A stretch of DNA of 63,270 nt from Legionellales bacterium RIFCSPHIGHO2_12_FULL_37_14. GTDB lineage: Bacteria; Pseudomonadota; Gammaproteobacteria; Legionellales; Legionellaceae. The DNA lies in NCBI GenBank assembly GCA_001804735.1, contig MHBC01000028.1, positions 1 through 63,270 of the forward strand, given 5' to 3'. Made by a program: the position numbers and the translations under genes. Shown here one piece after another: positions 1 through 9,768 of this stretch. Every line of letters begins with the position of its first letter. Position 1 is the first letter of the stretch. The notes beneath the pieces were generated by a model. The model worked only from the letters and a program-made list of their open reading frames with translations, was not told where the DNA came from and made no database searches.

Positions 1-135
1 TGACATGTTAATGTGCGCCGGCTCCTTTTTCTATAACAATCGTTCGATCTTTTACACCAAATTATGTGCCTTTAATCGACAAAACTCATTATTGGGGTAA
101 TAATAAAAGCCTTGTACTTTCTTAGAGTTTTAACT

Positions 136-1146
136 ATGACAACTAGGCAACTTTCTAAAAAATCTACCTCTGATATTCAAGAGCAATTTGCCCAACTGCA
201 GACTTCTTTAAATGGCCAAGTTTTAGGGCAAAAGAAGTTAATAGACAGGTTACTTATTGCTATTTTGGCTGATGGGCATCTACTTGTTGAAGGGGCCCCT
301 GGTCTCGCTAAGACTAGGGCTGTCAAAGCGCTTTCTGCTATGATTGAGGGCGATTTTCATCGTATACAATTTACTCCTGATCTTTTACCTGGTGATTTAA
401 CTGGGACGGATATTTATCATCCAGAGGATGGTTCTTTTGTATTTCAGCCAGGGCCTATTTTTCACCATTTAATCTTAGCCGATGAAATTAACCGCGCGCC
501 TGCTAAGGTTCAATCTGCGCTTTTAGAGGCTATGGCTGAAAGGCAAGTTACTATAGGGCGAAAAACTTATCCTTTACCTGAACTATTTTTAGTCATGGCA
601 ACTCAAAATCCTATTGAGCAAGAAGGCACCTATCCTTTGCCAGAAGCCCAGCTCGATCGTTTTTTAATGTATGTAAAAATTGATTACCCAGAAGGCGATG
701 TTGAGCGCGAAATTTTAAATTTAGTGCGTAACGAGGCTCTTGAGGCGCTGAATGGCAGTAAAGCAAGTACCAGCACAAAAACGTTGCTCAGCCAAAGTGC
801 AGTTTTTGCGGCAAGGCGCGAAGTATTAAAAGTTCATATGAGTGAAGCTTTAGAACAGTATCTTGTTGATATTGTAATTAGCACGCGCAAACCCCATCTT
901 TATCAAAAGGATTTAGCCAGATGGCTAATGTATGGCGCAAGCCCAAGGGCAACTGTTGCCCTAGATAGATGCGCCAAAGCACATGCATTTTTACAAGGGC
1001 GTGACTTTGTAACCCCTGAGGATATTCATATGATAGCGCATGACGTACTAAGGCATAGAGTATTGCTAACCTTTGAGGCCGAAGCAGAAGGAGTTACCAG
1101 TGATGATTTTATCGAGCATTTGTTACGTCTAATTGCAATTCCATAA
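136..1146 (+). CDS. MoxR-family AAA+ ATPase
   Basis: MoxR ATPases act as chaperones that work with VWA-domain partners; this one heads an aerotolerance (Bat) type operon. The protein has Walker A GAPGLAKT at residues 53-60, Walker B LILADEINRAP, and a sensor region MATQNPIEQEGTYPLPEAQ, the usual MoxR signature. Length (336 aa) is normal for the family. I start at ATG 136, preceded by AGAG at a fair distance; a TTG in frame at 112 would add eight residues but has no well-spaced ribosome binding site. The next gene begins 12 bases downstream and the whole set 136-6926 runs on one strand with mostly overlapping ends, so co-transcription is likely. Family call is certain; the substrate is unknown. 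Confidence 0.93.
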   Translation: MTTRQLSKKSTSDIQEQFAQLQTSLNGQVLGQKKLIDRLLIAILADGHLLVEGAPGLAKTRAVKALSAMIEGDFHRIQFTPDLLPGDLTGTDIYHPEDGSFVFQPGPIFHHLILADEINRAPAKVQSALLEAMAERQVTIGRKTYPLPELFLVMATQNPIEQEGTYPLPEAQLDRFLMYVKIDYPEGDVEREILNLVRNEALEALNGSKASTSTKTLLSQSAVFAARREVLKVHMSEALEQYLVDIVISTRKPHLYQKDLARWLMYGASPRATVALDRCAKAHAFLQGRDFVTPEDIHMIAHDVLRHRVLLTFEAEAEGVTSDDFIEHLLRLIAIP

Positions 1147-1158
1147 GGATAGTTTCCC

Positions 1159-2070
1159 ATGCCGCATGGTGTTACCGCATCCATAACTGAATTAATTGCT
1201 TTAAGGCAACGTGTAGTTAATGGTTGTCTTAATCATAAGCATACTGCAAATCAAGCCGGGGTAATTAGGAGTGTCCTGCGTGGTAGAGGTATGGAATTTT
1301 CTGAAGTTAGAAATTACCAAGCAGGAGATGAGATTCGCCATATGGAGTGGCGGGTAACTGCAAGGACTGGCAGACCGCACATTAAGCTATTTCATGCAGA
1401 GCGTGAAAGGCCAGTTTTATTTGTAGTAGATTTTAATCCTTCTATGTTTTTTGGCACCCAATACGCTTTTAAATCGGTCACAGCAGCGCGTCTTTGCGCA
1501 ATTCTTGCTTGGCAGGCCTTTGAAAAAGGCGATAAAGTAGGCGGTATATGTTTTAGTAGTGAAAAACATCAAGAATTTATCCCCAAAGCGCGCGAAGCTT
1601 ATTTACTAAAATTTCTTGGCCAAGTTGCCGCCTTTACAGAAACTCCATTAAGTATGAAAAAAAAACCTAAGCCTCTTAGTGAAGCATTATTAAAAATTCG
1701 CCGTGTAACAAAGCCGGGTAGCCTTATTATCCTAGTTAGCGATTTTTATGCGTTTGATAATGCGAGTGATGCACATCTTATAAGCTTAAGAAAACATCAT
1801 GATATTTTAGCCTTCCATGTTTGTGATCCTTTAGAAATCAAAGCCCCAAAACCAGGGATTTATCCATTTACTGATGGCAAAGAGTATATCCACCTTGATA
1901 CTACCAACAATAGCATGTGTAACTTATATAAACAGCTCTTTGAACAAAGACATAAAGCTTTGAGTCATCGGTGCCAAAAACTAGGGGTTATTTATAGCCA
2001 AGTTGAATCCCAAAAATCATTACTAACTTTTTTACAACATACAAATGGCAGGGAACAAAATGCAAAATGA
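1159..2070 (+). CDS. DUF58 domain protein of the MoxR/Bat operon
   Basis: The central part contains the DUF58 signature (RNYQAGDEIRHMEWRVTART, about residues 50-70), followed by a VWA-like fold with FVVDFNPSM where the metal-ion site would lie. DUF58 proteins almost always follow a MoxR ATPase, as here, and are thought to link it to the membrane VWA proteins. There is no membrane segment, so it is probably cytoplasmic. A good AAGGA ribosome site precedes the ATG. The gene overlaps its downstream neighbour by 11 bases. Function beyond membership in the MoxR system is not established. Confidence 0.9.
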   Translation: MPHGVTASITELIALRQRVVNGCLNHKHTANQAGVIRSVLRGRGMEFSEVRNYQAGDEIRHMEWRVTARTGRPHIKLFHAERERPVLFVVDFNPSMFFGTQYAFKSVTAARLCAILAWQAFEKGDKVGGICFSSEKHQEFIPKAREAYLLKFLGQVAAFTETPLSMKKKPKPLSEALLKIRRVTKPGSLIILVSDFYAFDNASDAHLISLRKHHDILAFHVCDPLEIKAPKPGIYPFTDGKEYIHLDTTNNSMCNLYKQLFEQRHKALSHRCQKLGVIYSQVESQKSLLTFLQHTNGREQNAK

Positions 2071-2557
2071 TCCTTTAGCCAATTTGCGTGATATTCATCT
2101 GCCGCCGCCTATTCATCATTGGCCTATTGGAAAAGGCTTTATTGGGCTTTTTTTGCTAGCCGCTATTAGTTTAATATTTGCAATAATTTTATTAAGAAGG
2201 AGGATAAATGCTCAAAGGCCTAAAAAACAAGCCATGGAATTATTAGCAATAATAAGACAAAACCAGATAAAAAATCCTGATATAAAAGCAGCCTGCCATG
2301 AAATAAATACTTTACTAAAAAGGGTTGCGGTTTATTATCATAAAAGAAATAAGGTTGCTGATTTACGTGGACAAGCTTGGCTTAATTTTCTCAATAAAAC
2401 TGGCAAAGAAATTGATTTTAATAAGTATCGTGATTATTTATTACTCTATCCCTATCAAAAAACTAGCGAAGCATATACCGGCAAACAAGACCCTACGCTT
2501 ATGGCATTAATTAACCATACTGAAATCTGGATAAAACACCAAAAGGAGCAGCCATGA
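2060..2557 (+). CDS. DUF4381 membrane protein
   Basis: A short protein (165 aa) beginning MQNDPLANLRDIHLPPPIHHWPIG, the typical N-terminus of DUF4381 proteins found in Bat operons, with one transmembrane segment at about residues 28-48 and a cytoplasmic-looking helical tail. I choose ATG 2060 rather than 2045: GCAGGG lies at the right distance before 2060 and the shorter protein matches the family N-terminus. The start overlaps the end of the DUF58 gene by 11 bases, and its TGA overlaps the ATG of the next gene, so translation is probably coupled. Confidence 0.85.
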   Translation: MQNDPLANLRDIHLPPPIHHWPIGKGFIGLFLLAAISLIFAIILLRRRINAQRPKKQAMELLAIIRQNQIKNPDIKAACHEINTLLKRVAVYYHKRNKVADLRGQAWLNFLNKTGKEIDFNKYRDYLLLYPYQKTSEAYTGKQDPTLMALINHTEIWIKHQKEQP

Positions 2558-3546
2558 TACAGTTTGCAACTCCTTATGCCTTATTCCTCCTGCCCCTGCC
2601 CTATATAATCTTAACTTGTCTTCCCTATGCAAAATCTTCTTGCATGCATGCTCTTCCTGTACCTTTTTTTGCCTTTATCGCAACACCGCTGACAAAAGTT
2701 AAAGCCTATACTAAACCAGGTAAAGCGTTTTACTTTTTTGCGCTTTTATTTTGGCTCTTAGTCTTTGCTTTAGCAGGACCACAGTGGGTGGGTAACCCAA
2801 TGCACTTAGATCAACAAGGCAGAAATATTTTCTTAGTCTTAGATGTATCTGGCAGCATGGAGCTCCCCGATATGGTATTCGACCATCATAGTGCAACTAG
2901 GCTTTTTGTAGTTAAAAACGCCGCTACTAAATTTATTGAAGCCCGCAAAATGGATCATCTTGGATTAATTTTATTTGGCTCTAACGCATATCTGCAAACC
3001 CCATTAACCTATGATCATGCAAACTTATTAAAAAGGGTAGAAGATGCAAGCGTTGGTTTAGCAGGCAAGACAACGTCCATAGGAGATGCCATTGGGCTTG
3101 CAATTAAAAAATTAAATCATACCCCACCAAAAGGGCGGGTAATTATATTATTAACCGATGGGGCCAATAACTCAGGCATTTTATCGCCCTTAAAAGCTGC
3201 AGAAATTGCTAAAGCGAAAAATATTAAAATTTATACTATAGGACTTTCAACCGAAGGATCCGATCAAGATTTAGCCTCACTTTTTTATTCGATGCAAAGA
3301 GGCGCAGATCTTGATGAAGACACCTTAAGGCTTATAGCTAAAACCACTAACGGTAAATACTTCCTCGCAACTAACCACGAATCTTTACACAAAATATACG
3401 CAACCATTGATAAACTCGAAACCACTCAACAAAGAAGCGCCCCTCTTAAACCAACAGTTGAATATTACCCTTACCTCTTAGCCATTTTCATACTTTTACT
3501 TGGTTTATTTATGGTAAAAGTTCTTAACCGAGGACTTGTAGCATGA
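2554..3546 (+). CDS. batA: BatA-type VWA domain membrane protein
   Basis: Von Willebrand factor A domain between N-terminal membrane segments (about residues 7-25 and 58-76) and a C-terminal one (about 306-325), the BatA layout. The metal-ion-dependent adhesion site is intact: D97-V-S99-G-S101, a Thr in the AGKTTSIGDA stretch, and the LLTDGANNSG Asp. BatA proteins are inner-membrane partners of MoxR/BatB/BatD and are linked to stress or oxygen tolerance in several bacteria. AAGGAG precedes the ATG. The gene overlaps both neighbours by 4 bases. Confidence 0.9.
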   Translation: MIQFATPYALFLLPLPYIILTCLPYAKSSCMHALPVPFFAFIATPLTKVKAYTKPGKAFYFFALLFWLLVFALAGPQWVGNPMHLDQQGRNIFLVLDVSGSMELPDMVFDHHSATRLFVVKNAATKFIEARKMDHLGLILFGSNAYLQTPLTYDHANLLKRVEDASVGLAGKTTSIGDAIGLAIKKLNHTPPKGRVIILLTDGANNSGILSPLKAAEIAKAKNIKIYTIGLSTEGSDQDLASLFYSMQRGADLDEDTLRLIAKTTNGKYFLATNHESLHKIYATIDKLETTQQRSAPLKPTVEYYPYLLAIFILLLGLFMVKVLNRGLVA

Positions 3547-4454
3547 GTGTACATTTTATAAGAATTTGGTTTTTACTTGGTTTAATCCCGACAATAATGT
3601 GCATGCTATATATAAAAAAACGGCGTTTTGTTGCAAGTAGTTGGCAAGCTGTTTGTGATCCTAATTTACTCAACGCTTTGCTTAAACAAAAAAACACGCC
3701 CTGGTTTTATAACCCGCTTTACCTCCCTCTTTGGGCGTTATTTTTTGTGTTTATAGCAGCATCTGGCCCGGCTTTTAACAAAATTCTGGTTAACACCTAC
3801 AAAGCGCCCTACCCAAAAATGATTTTGGTGAGCTTATCTAAAAGCATGCTAGCACAAGACGTAAGCCCAAGCAGAATGATACGCGCTAAATTTATTATTC
3901 AAGACTTGCTGAATAGCCCTAATATAGAACCTGTTGGCCTTTTAGCTTATACCAGTGAGCCTTTTAGCGTTTCTCCTCTTACTGATGATACAGCAACTAT
4001 TAAAGCTCTCCTGCCCTCTCTTGATACCGATACGCCCCCTGTTGATGGTGAAAATTTAGCTGCCGCTTTACTTTACGCTGCTAAAACTATTCAGCAAGCA
4101 AACTTCAAAGCAGGATCAATTTTAGTATTAACAAGCACCCCTCCTGATGATGATGCAATAGCAACTGCCGCAGATCTTAGTAAGCAAGGGTTTAATATTT
4201 CTATTATGCCAATTAAACGGCCAACCAAAAGTTTAAAAAGCTTTAACTTATTTGCCAAAGCAAGCAATGGCTATGTATTACCTTTAGCCAAAGCCCAAAT
4301 CCAAAATTGGCTTAAAAAAACTGCTATTAATAGCAATTTAATTGCTGATTCACGTTATCTTACAAAGTGGGAAGATAGAGGGCGCTTGTTTATTCTGCCT
4401 GCCATCTTACTATTATTGCCGTTGTTTCAACGCGCACGCTTGCAAGGGATCTAA
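3543..4454 (+). CDS. batB: BatB-type VWA protein with degenerate metal site
   Basis: Second VWA protein of the operon, with N-terminal (about 8-24 and 60-76) and C-terminal membrane segments. BatB normally has an Asp-x-Ser-x-Ser metal-binding motif; here the same place reads S97-L-S99-K-S101, so the Asp is lost, and the later LTDG motif is replaced by LTSTPP. The protein therefore may not bind metal although its fold, order and topology are kept. GAGG precedes the ATG, which overlaps the end of batA by 4 bases. The identification rests on position and on the SMLAQDVSPSR stretch typical of BatB. Confidence 0.84.
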   Translation: MSVHFIRIWFLLGLIPTIMCMLYIKKRRFVASSWQAVCDPNLLNALLKQKNTPWFYNPLYLPLWALFFVFIAASGPAFNKILVNTYKAPYPKMILVSLSKSMLAQDVSPSRMIRAKFIIQDLLNSPNIEPVGLLAYTSEPFSVSPLTDDTATIKALLPSLDTDTPPVDGENLAAALLYAAKTIQQANFKAGSILVLTSTPPDDDAIATAADLSKQGFNISIMPIKRPTKSLKSFNLFAKASNGYVLPLAKAQIQNWLKKTAINSNLIADSRYLTKWEDRGRLFILPAILLLLPLFQRARLQGI

Positions 4455-5259
4455 TATGCGCGTTAAGAAATATATATTAATTAATCTAGTTATTTTTATG
4501 CCCCAGCTAGTACATTCAATGAATTTTACCGAATTTTGGCAAAGTCTTTGGCACACGCCTAATCAACAAGCAGATCTTTATATGCAACAAAAAGACTATA
4601 AAAAAGCCAGTCAAACCTTTACCGATCCGAGCTGGAAAGGTGCTGCCTTATATCGCGCCCAAGATTACCAAAAAGCTGCAGAAGTTTTTAAAAATCTTAA
4701 AACTCTAGAAGATCGATATAATTTAGGTAACTCATTAGCTCATCTTAATGAGTATCAGCAAGCTATTGATATTTTTGATGCCATATTAAAACAAAACCCC
4801 CAGCATAAAGATGCAAAATTTAATCGTGATATTTTGCAAAAGCTCCTTGAACAACAAAAACAGCAACCACAAAATAATAATCAACAACCAAAAGACCAAG
4901 AAAACAAGAAAAACGAGGATCAACAACAAAATCAACAACAAAATCAGCAAGAAAAAAACCCGCAAAACTCCAATCAACAAGAAGATAAAAACAATACCCA
5001 GCAAGACCCTCAGCAGAATAAGGATAAAGATACAGAAAAACAAGACCAGCAAGAACCCAACGCTGAAGATAAACCTCAAGATAACCCTGAAAATAAGCAA
5101 CAAGAAAACCCGCAAGCAACTGCGGCAAAACCCCAAAACTTAAAACAAGAACAGCAAAAAAAAGCTAATGATCAATGGTTAAAATTAATTAAAGATGATC
5201 CTGGTGGATTACTAAAACAACAATTTTTACGCGATCATTTAAGAAGGATGGCAAAATGA
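4455..5259 (+). CDS. batC: BatC-type TPR protein with Gln/Asn-rich region
   Basis: Signal-peptide-like N-terminus (about residues 1-23), then tetratricopeptide-like helices (about 45-125: ADLYMQQKDYKKASQTF, YNLGNSLAHLNEYQQAIDIF), then about 100 residues almost wholly of Gln, Asn, Lys, Glu, Asp and Pro, then a short conserved tail (WLKLIKDDPGGLLKQQFLRD) typical of BatC/BatB2 proteins. I start at ATG 4455, directly after the batB stop; a longer frame from 4342 would overlap batB by over 100 bases. The low-complexity stretch is extreme but such linkers occur in this family. The TGA overlaps the start of batD. Confidence 0.85.
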
Positions 5260-6926
5260 AAAGCTTTTATACGATTTTAAAAGGTATTTGGGCCTTAATG
5301 TTAATAATACATATTAACCTAAGCTACGCTAAAGTTAATATGCACATTGACCACCGAGAAATGAACCTTAACGAAACTTTAACTTTAACCATCACTTCAG
5401 ATAACCCAAAAAACCAAAGCGCGCCTAATATTAATGCTCTCGAAAAGGATTTTAGTATTCTAAGCAGTGAACATCGCATGAATTATCAGTTTAACAACGG
5501 CGTATCTAGTACCAACAACGAATGGGTTTATATTTTATTTCCTAAACATACTGGGGTAATTAATATTCCGGCAATAAACTTAGGTCAAGAAAAAGCCAAC
5601 ACAGATCTAAGTATTACGGTTAATGCATCAGGCACTCAACAGCCAAATAGCAAAAATCTATCCTATAAAGATGAGCAAGCAACTGCCGATGTATTTATTA
5701 AATCAAACATCAATACTCATTCTTCATACGTTAACGCTGAACTAATTTATTCGGTAAAAATTTTTACGCGGAGGCATTTACTTGATATAGATTACACTCC
5801 GCCTTCTATACCCAATGCCCTTGTTATCCCTCTTGATGTAGGGCAACACTATCAAACTCTAGTAGGCAACGATATTTACTCTGTACAAACGTTAAAATAC
5901 GCTATATTTCCTAATCTAAGCGGACCAATAACCATTGAACCGCCAAGCTTATCTGCTCTTATGGTTGACTTTATCCCCGAGCGCATCCAAGTAAAAGGGC
6001 AAATAGTTAAACTAAGTATTATGCCAGCACCTAAAGACCTTAAATCTTTTCTGCCAGCAAGAAAAATCGAATTATCTGAAGAGTTTGAACCCAAAGATAA
6101 TACCTTTAAAGAAGGCCAGACAATAACGCGTATCGTCACCATTAAAGGCATTGGGGTACCTTCTACTTTATTGCCGAATTTAAAATTTAAGCAAAAAAAC
6201 CTTGAGGTTTATCCAGCTCCCCCTATCCTTACAGATAGTCAATCAGACCAAGGCATAACGGGAAAAAGTGTTATAAAGCTTACCTACCTTCTCGAAAATA
6301 AAGGCAAATATACAATACCCGCTATTAATATTCCCTGGTTTAACACTAAAACCCATCAAGCAGAAAACGCAAGCCTCCCTGAACATACTCTGACGGTACT
6401 CGCTGATGCTGTGCAACAAAATGCGGGGAAAGATCCAATTTTTTCCCCTAAAAGTATAGCTAGCAAAAATCCTAATGACGCAATTTCCTTATGGATGCTT
6501 TCAACTATTTTCTTAAGTTTGACTGTGCTTTATCTTGTACTTAAACCATGGATAAAATTATCTCCTTTAACCCAAAAATTTAAGTTAACAAATAAAGAAC
6601 TATCCTTTAATAAAACCAAGCGCAATCTCAATAAAGCATGCAGACAACAAAATCCGCACGCCGCCGCACAACACCTTTTATCCTGGGCAAGTCTTCACTG
6701 GCCAAAAGAAAATATTCTTAATTTGCAGCAAATTAGTGAGCATTGTAAAAACTCGCAACTCGCTGAAGAAATAGCTAAACTAACCCAATACTTGTATGGC
6801 CAAAATAACAACTATAAGTGGAGTGGCTTGGCATTATGGCAAGCCTTTAGTAAATTTTTACAGGAAAAGCCAGCAAAAAGTCAGGAAAAAAACCCAAACG
6901 AACTTCCTCCTTTAAATCCAAATTAA
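5256..6926 (+). CDS. batD: BatD-type oxygen tolerance protein
   Basis: Last gene of the Bat operon. It has a signal peptide (about residues 1-25), a long beta-rich periplasmic part (the BatD domain, starting VNMHIDHREMNLNETLTLTI), one membrane segment at about 408-425 (MLSTIFLSLTVLYLVLKPWI) and a cytoplasmic helical tail. Length, topology and position fit BatD. An AAGGA site precedes the ATG, which overlaps batC by 4 bases. The coding sequence ends just before a large palindromic element that may serve as terminator for the operon. Confidence 0.88.
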   Translation: MKSFYTILKGIWALMLIIHINLSYAKVNMHIDHREMNLNETLTLTITSDNPKNQSAPNINALEKDFSILSSEHRMNYQFNNGVSSTNNEWVYILFPKHTGVINIPAINLGQEKANTDLSITVNASGTQQPNSKNLSYKDEQATADVFIKSNINTHSSYVNAELIYSVKIFTRRHLLDIDYTPPSIPNALVIPLDVGQHYQTLVGNDIYSVQTLKYAIFPNLSGPITIEPPSLSALMVDFIPERIQVKGQIVKLSIMPAPKDLKSFLPARKIELSEEFEPKDNTFKEGQTITRIVTIKGIGVPSTLLPNLKFKQKNLEVYPAPPILTDSQSDQGITGKSVIKLTYLLENKGKYTIPAINIPWFNTKTHQAENASLPEHTLTVLADAVQQNAGKDPIFSPKSIASKNPNDAISLWMLSTIFLSLTVLYLVLKPWIKLSPLTQKFKLTNKELSFNKTKRNLNKACRQQNPHAAAQHLLSWASLHWPKENILNLQQISEHCKNSQLAEEIAKLTQYLYGQNNNYKWSGLALWQAFSKFLQEKPAKSQEKNPNELPPLNPN

Positions 6927-6940
6927 GGCCATCTACCCCA

Positions 6941-7014
6941 ACGTCCCGCGGCTTGTCCGCGGGATCCAGGAATCTTTCTACATCGCTGGATCCAGCGATC
7001 AAGCCGCGGGACGT
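6941..7014. repeat. 74-nt palindromic intergenic element
   Basis: A perfect 15-bp inverted repeat, ACGTCCCGCGGCTTG at 6941-6955 against its complement at 7000-7014, encloses a second nested stem (GGATCCAG near 6962-6969 against CTGGATCC near 6985-6992). GC content is far above its surroundings. It sits between the convergent batD and rnfH genes. A half copy (CCGCGGGACGTCG) appears at 28771-28783. The form resembles palindromic repeat families of intracellular bacteria; it could also end transcription from both sides. Confidence 0.8.
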
Positions 7015-7029
7015 CGGCGAATGGGGGGA

Positions 7030-7323
7030 TCAAGCGCGCTGCCTTCGTGCAAGCTTTGGGTCGTATTTTAGGGTGCGCAAAACTTCAATCCTATCATAAG
7101 GTTTTAGGATATAAGTTAATGGAGCTGCTTTAGCATATATACATACAACTAAGCCTTTAGCTTCAGGAAATTTTGCAAAAAAATTTATTGAATCTAGTGC
7201 ATAAGCTATAGTTGATCCTGCTTTTACCTTTAGATCAACATAAAAAGGTAGGGTATTTTCTGCTTGACTATAGGCAATAGAAATCGGAATTAGATTAGCC
7301 AACTTTTTCTCCATAAACCTCAT
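7030..7323 (-). CDS. rnfH: RnfH family ubiquitin-fold protein
   Basis: Small protein (about 97 aa) with the beta-grasp pattern of the RnfH/UPF0125 family: first strand IPISIAYS, VKAGSTIAYALDS, then the signature LKPYDRIEVLRTLKYDPKLARRQRA at the end. It overlaps the end of ratA, the standard ratA-rnfH pairing of gammaproteobacteria. The start is uncertain: ATG 7323 and ATG 7314 are both possible; a TTG at 7338 is less likely. The precise biochemical role of this family is unknown. Confidence 0.88.
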   Translation of the reverse strand: MRFMEKKLANLIPISIAYSQAENTLPFYVDLKVKAGSTIAYALDSINFFAKFPEAKGLVVCIYAKAAPLTYILKPYDRIEVLRTLKYDPKLARRQRA

Positions 7324-7729
7324 GCGCTCTTTTCTCAAACGCAGTTATGATTTTTCCCATAAAGCTTTCAAGATCAATAAACATAGATAGCATTCTATTA
7401 GAAAACGCAAACTCAATATCAAATGTAACGATAGATCCTTCTTGCGTGGGTTCAAAACGCCAAAAGCCTTCGAGATGGGAAAAAAGGCCGCCTTGTAAAC
7501 GCATTTCAATCATTTTATGTAACTTAAGGAAATTACGGGTAGTTAATGTTTGCGTCATACCTAAAACACTTACCTCAATTGACGCTTGCATTTCATCATT
7601 ATCTTGATAATGCACCTCACCTTTCGTACAAAAAGGTAAAAACAATGGATAAGATGCTACATCGTTTACTAGGTTATACATATTTTCACATGAATAAGGG
7701 GCAGTTTTACTAGCATGCAATTTAGTCAT
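7295..7729 (-). CDS. ratA: RatA-family START/SRPBCC protein
   Basis: A 144-aa START-like protein of the RatA/Coq10 family (YNLVNDVASYPLFLPFCTKGEV near the N-terminus and HEVYGE near the end). E. coli RatA was described as a toxin that blocks joining of ribosomal subunits; yeast and other homologues bind coenzyme Q, so either role is possible. An AGGTG site precedes the ATG. It directly follows the esterase gene with a 3-base gap and overlaps rnfH. SmpB, a frequent divergent neighbour, is absent here. Confidence 0.88.
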   Translation of the reverse strand: MTKLHASKTAPYSCENMYNLVNDVASYPLFLPFCTKGEVHYQDNDEMQASIEVSVLGMTQTLTTRNFLKLHKMIEMRLQGGLFSHLEGFWRFEPTQEGSIVTFDIEFAFSNRMLSMFIDLESFMGKIITAFEKRAHEVYGEKVG

Positions 7730-7732
7730 ATT

Positions 7733-8374
7733 TCACCTTTGTAACCAAGCTGCACATGAGTTTATTTCTTCGGGACACACTCCATGATCGATAGGAAAAT
7801 CTTCCACTGTAATATTTGTATACTGCTTCTCTTTTAAAAGCCTTACCGACTCTTGAGTCCATGCTGGCATAACAACAGAATCATAACGCCCATAGCCAAC
7901 AAATATAGGCAACTCTACAGGTTGCTTGAGGCAAATGTCGCGCGCTAAAGGTAAATAGCCGGATAAGGCTATAACTCCAGCCAAAGGATTTTCATAGGTT
8001 AAGCCTGCATAAAAAACCATAGCCGCGCCTTGGGAAAATCCAGCCAAATAAATTTTATCACTGGAAAATCCTTGCTTATTTAAGGTATTAATTAGGGCAT
8101 GAATTTGCTTGGCAGAATTTATTAAGCCTTCTTTATCTTCTTTAGCAGTTATTTGCATACCAAATATATCGTACCAAGCAGGCATAACTATGCCTTGATT
8201 AACGCTTACTGGCCTTTTAGGCGCATCTAAGAAAATATGCCGCATAAACATATTATTTTTACGCGGCATAGCCTCTGCAATAGCACGCATATCTTGACCA
8301 CTCGCACCTAAACCATGCAGCCAAATGCAAGCATAATGCGGTAAATTAGGCGGCATTTGAAAATATTCGTTCAT
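7733..8374 (-). CDS. Carboxylesterase / lysophospholipase-type alpha/beta hydrolase
   Basis: Alpha/beta hydrolase of the phospholipase/carboxylesterase family (213 aa). Visible features are the oxyanion-side [11 protein letters not shown] near residues 18-28, nucleophile elbow GFSQGAAM, the Asp in [11 protein letters not shown], and the His in [11 protein letters not shown]. No signal peptide, so cytoplasmic. It overlaps fumC by 4 bases, placing it in the tail of the long truB-fumC transcription unit. Substrate cannot be told from sequence. Confidence 0.88.
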   Translation of the reverse strand: MNEYFQMPPNLPHYACIWLHGLGASGQDMRAIAEAMPRKNNMFMRHIFLDAPKRPVSVNQGIVMPAWYDIFGMQITAKEDKEGLINSAKQIHALINTLNKQGFSSDKIYLAGFSQGAAMVFYAGLTYENPLAGVIALSGYLPLARDICLKQPVELPIFVGYGRYDSVVMPAWTQESVRLLKEKQYTNITVEDFPIDHGVCPEEINSCAAWLQR

Positions 8375-9768
8375 ATTTTAACACTCCCTACCATCTCTTC
8401 AGGCTTAACGTATTTAGCAAACTCTTCCTCCGTTAAATAACCTAAAGCAACTGCAGATTCTTTTAAAGTTATGCCCTCATGATGCGCTTTTTTGGCAATT
8501 TGGGCGGCTTTATCATAGCCTATATGTTGATTTAAGGCAGTTACTAACATTAATGATTGCTCAACATGCCTTGTAACTTGTGCAAGATTAACTTCTATTC
8601 CAGCAACACAAAATTCATTAAATGTATCAGCAACATCTTTTAAGAGGTTTAATGAATGCAACACATTAAAAACTATTACCGGTTTAAAAACATTAAGCTC
8701 AAAATTACCTTGGCTTGCCGCTACGGTAACTGCTACATCGTTACCCATAACTTGCGCACAAACCATAGTTACAGCTTCACACTGCGTAGGGTTAACTTTT
8801 CCTGGCATAATTGAAGAGCCGGGCTCATTTTCCGGCAAAATAAGCTCCCCCAAACCACACCTTGGGCCTGAAGCAAGCCATCTTAAATCATTAGCAATTT
8901 TCATCATAGCGCAAGCTAAAGCTTTAAATGCAGCATGGATCATTACCATAGGCTCATGCGAGGCCATGGCGGCAAATTTATTGGGCGCACTTACGAAAGG
9001 ATAACCAGTTAATTTTGCAATGCTTGCTGCTACTTTAGCGGCAAAATTTAAGGGTGTGTTTAAGCCAGTGCCTACAGCACTACCGCCTAATGCTAATGGG
9101 TAAAGCTCTTTTAGACAAAGCTTAATTCTTGAAATTGCCTCATCAAGCTGCGCTACATAGCCGGAAAATTCTTGGCCAACAGTTAATGGAACCGCGTCTT
9201 GCAAATGAGTTCTGCCTATTTTAACTATTTTGGCAAAACTCTTAGCCTTTTTATGTAAAACTTCTTTTAAAGCACAAATAGCAGGCAAAAGCTTTTCTTC
9301 AACCGCAATAACCGTTGCGATATGCATTGCTGTCGGGAAAGTATCGTTAGATGATTGTGATTGATTAACGTCATCATTAGGATGAATTGGTTTTTTACTC
9401 CCTAATTTTCCCCCTGCAATTTCAATTGCCCGATTAGCAATTACTTCGTTTACATTCATGTTTGACTGGGTACCACTACCTGTTTGCCAAACATGTAAAG
9501 GGAAGTTAGCATCTAATTTACCTTGAATAACTTCATCTGCTGCTTGAATAATCAGTTTAGCTTTCTCATCTTTAAGCTTACCAATTTCATTGTTTACCAT
9601 AGCAGCGGCTTTTTTTAAGATGCCAAAAGCATGGATAACTTCAATAGGCATAAGATCATGTGCTATAGAAAAATGATGCAAAGATCGCTCAGTTTGAGCT
9701 CCCCAGTATTTATCCGCCGGTACTTCAATTGCTCCCATGCTATCAGTTTCTTGCCGTTTAACCTTCAT
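8371..9768 (-). CDS. fumC: Class II fumarate hydratase
   Basis: Fumarase C interconverts fumarate and malate in the TCA cycle as an oxygen-stable, iron-free tetramer. Seen are the active-site blocks [16 protein letters not shown], the [14 protein letters not shown] stretch, [14 protein letters not shown], and the family signature [16 protein letters not shown]. Length (465 aa) is normal. The start overlaps the end of truB by 11 bases, which makes fumC part of the nusA-infB-truB unit, where rpsO would commonly be expected. Confidence 0.96.
   Translation of the reverse strand: MKVKRQETDSMGAIEVPADKYWGAQTERSLHHFSIAHDLMPIEVIHAFGILKKAAAMVNNEIGKLKDEKAKLIIQAADEVIQGKLDANFPLHVWQTGSGTQSNMNVNEVIANRAIEIAGGKLGSKKPIHPNDDVNQSQSSNDTFPTAMHIATVIAVEEKLLPAICALKEVLHKKAKSFAKIVKIGRTHLQDAVPLTVGQEFSGYVAQLDEAISRIKLCLKELYPLALGGSAVGTGLNTPLNFAAKVAASIAKLTGYPFVSAPNKFAAMASHEPMVMIHAAFKALACAMMKIANDLRWLASGPRCGLGELILPENEPGSSIMPGKVNPTQCEAVTMVCAQVMGNDVAVTVAASQGNFELNVFKPVIVFNVLHSLNLLKDVADTFNEFCVAGIEVNLAQVTRHVEQSLMLVTALNQHIGYDKAAQIAKKAHHEGITLKESAVALGYLTEEEFAKYVKPEEMVGSVKI

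Noticed and set aside
4861-5140. Possible CRISPR or tandem array because of repeated CAACAA motifs
   Set aside because: No regular repeat-spacer structure; the repeats are codons of a Gln/Asn-rich protein.
4786-5143. Several long open frames on both strands inside batC
   Set aside because: They are shadows of the CAA/AAC-rich Gln/Asn low-complexity stretch; low-complexity repeats keep all frames open.
7295-7729. Classical toxin-antitoxin pair ratA-rnfH (RatAB)
   Set aside because: The pair is conserved as housekeeping genes and RatA homologues also bind quinones; sequence alone does not support an addiction module.
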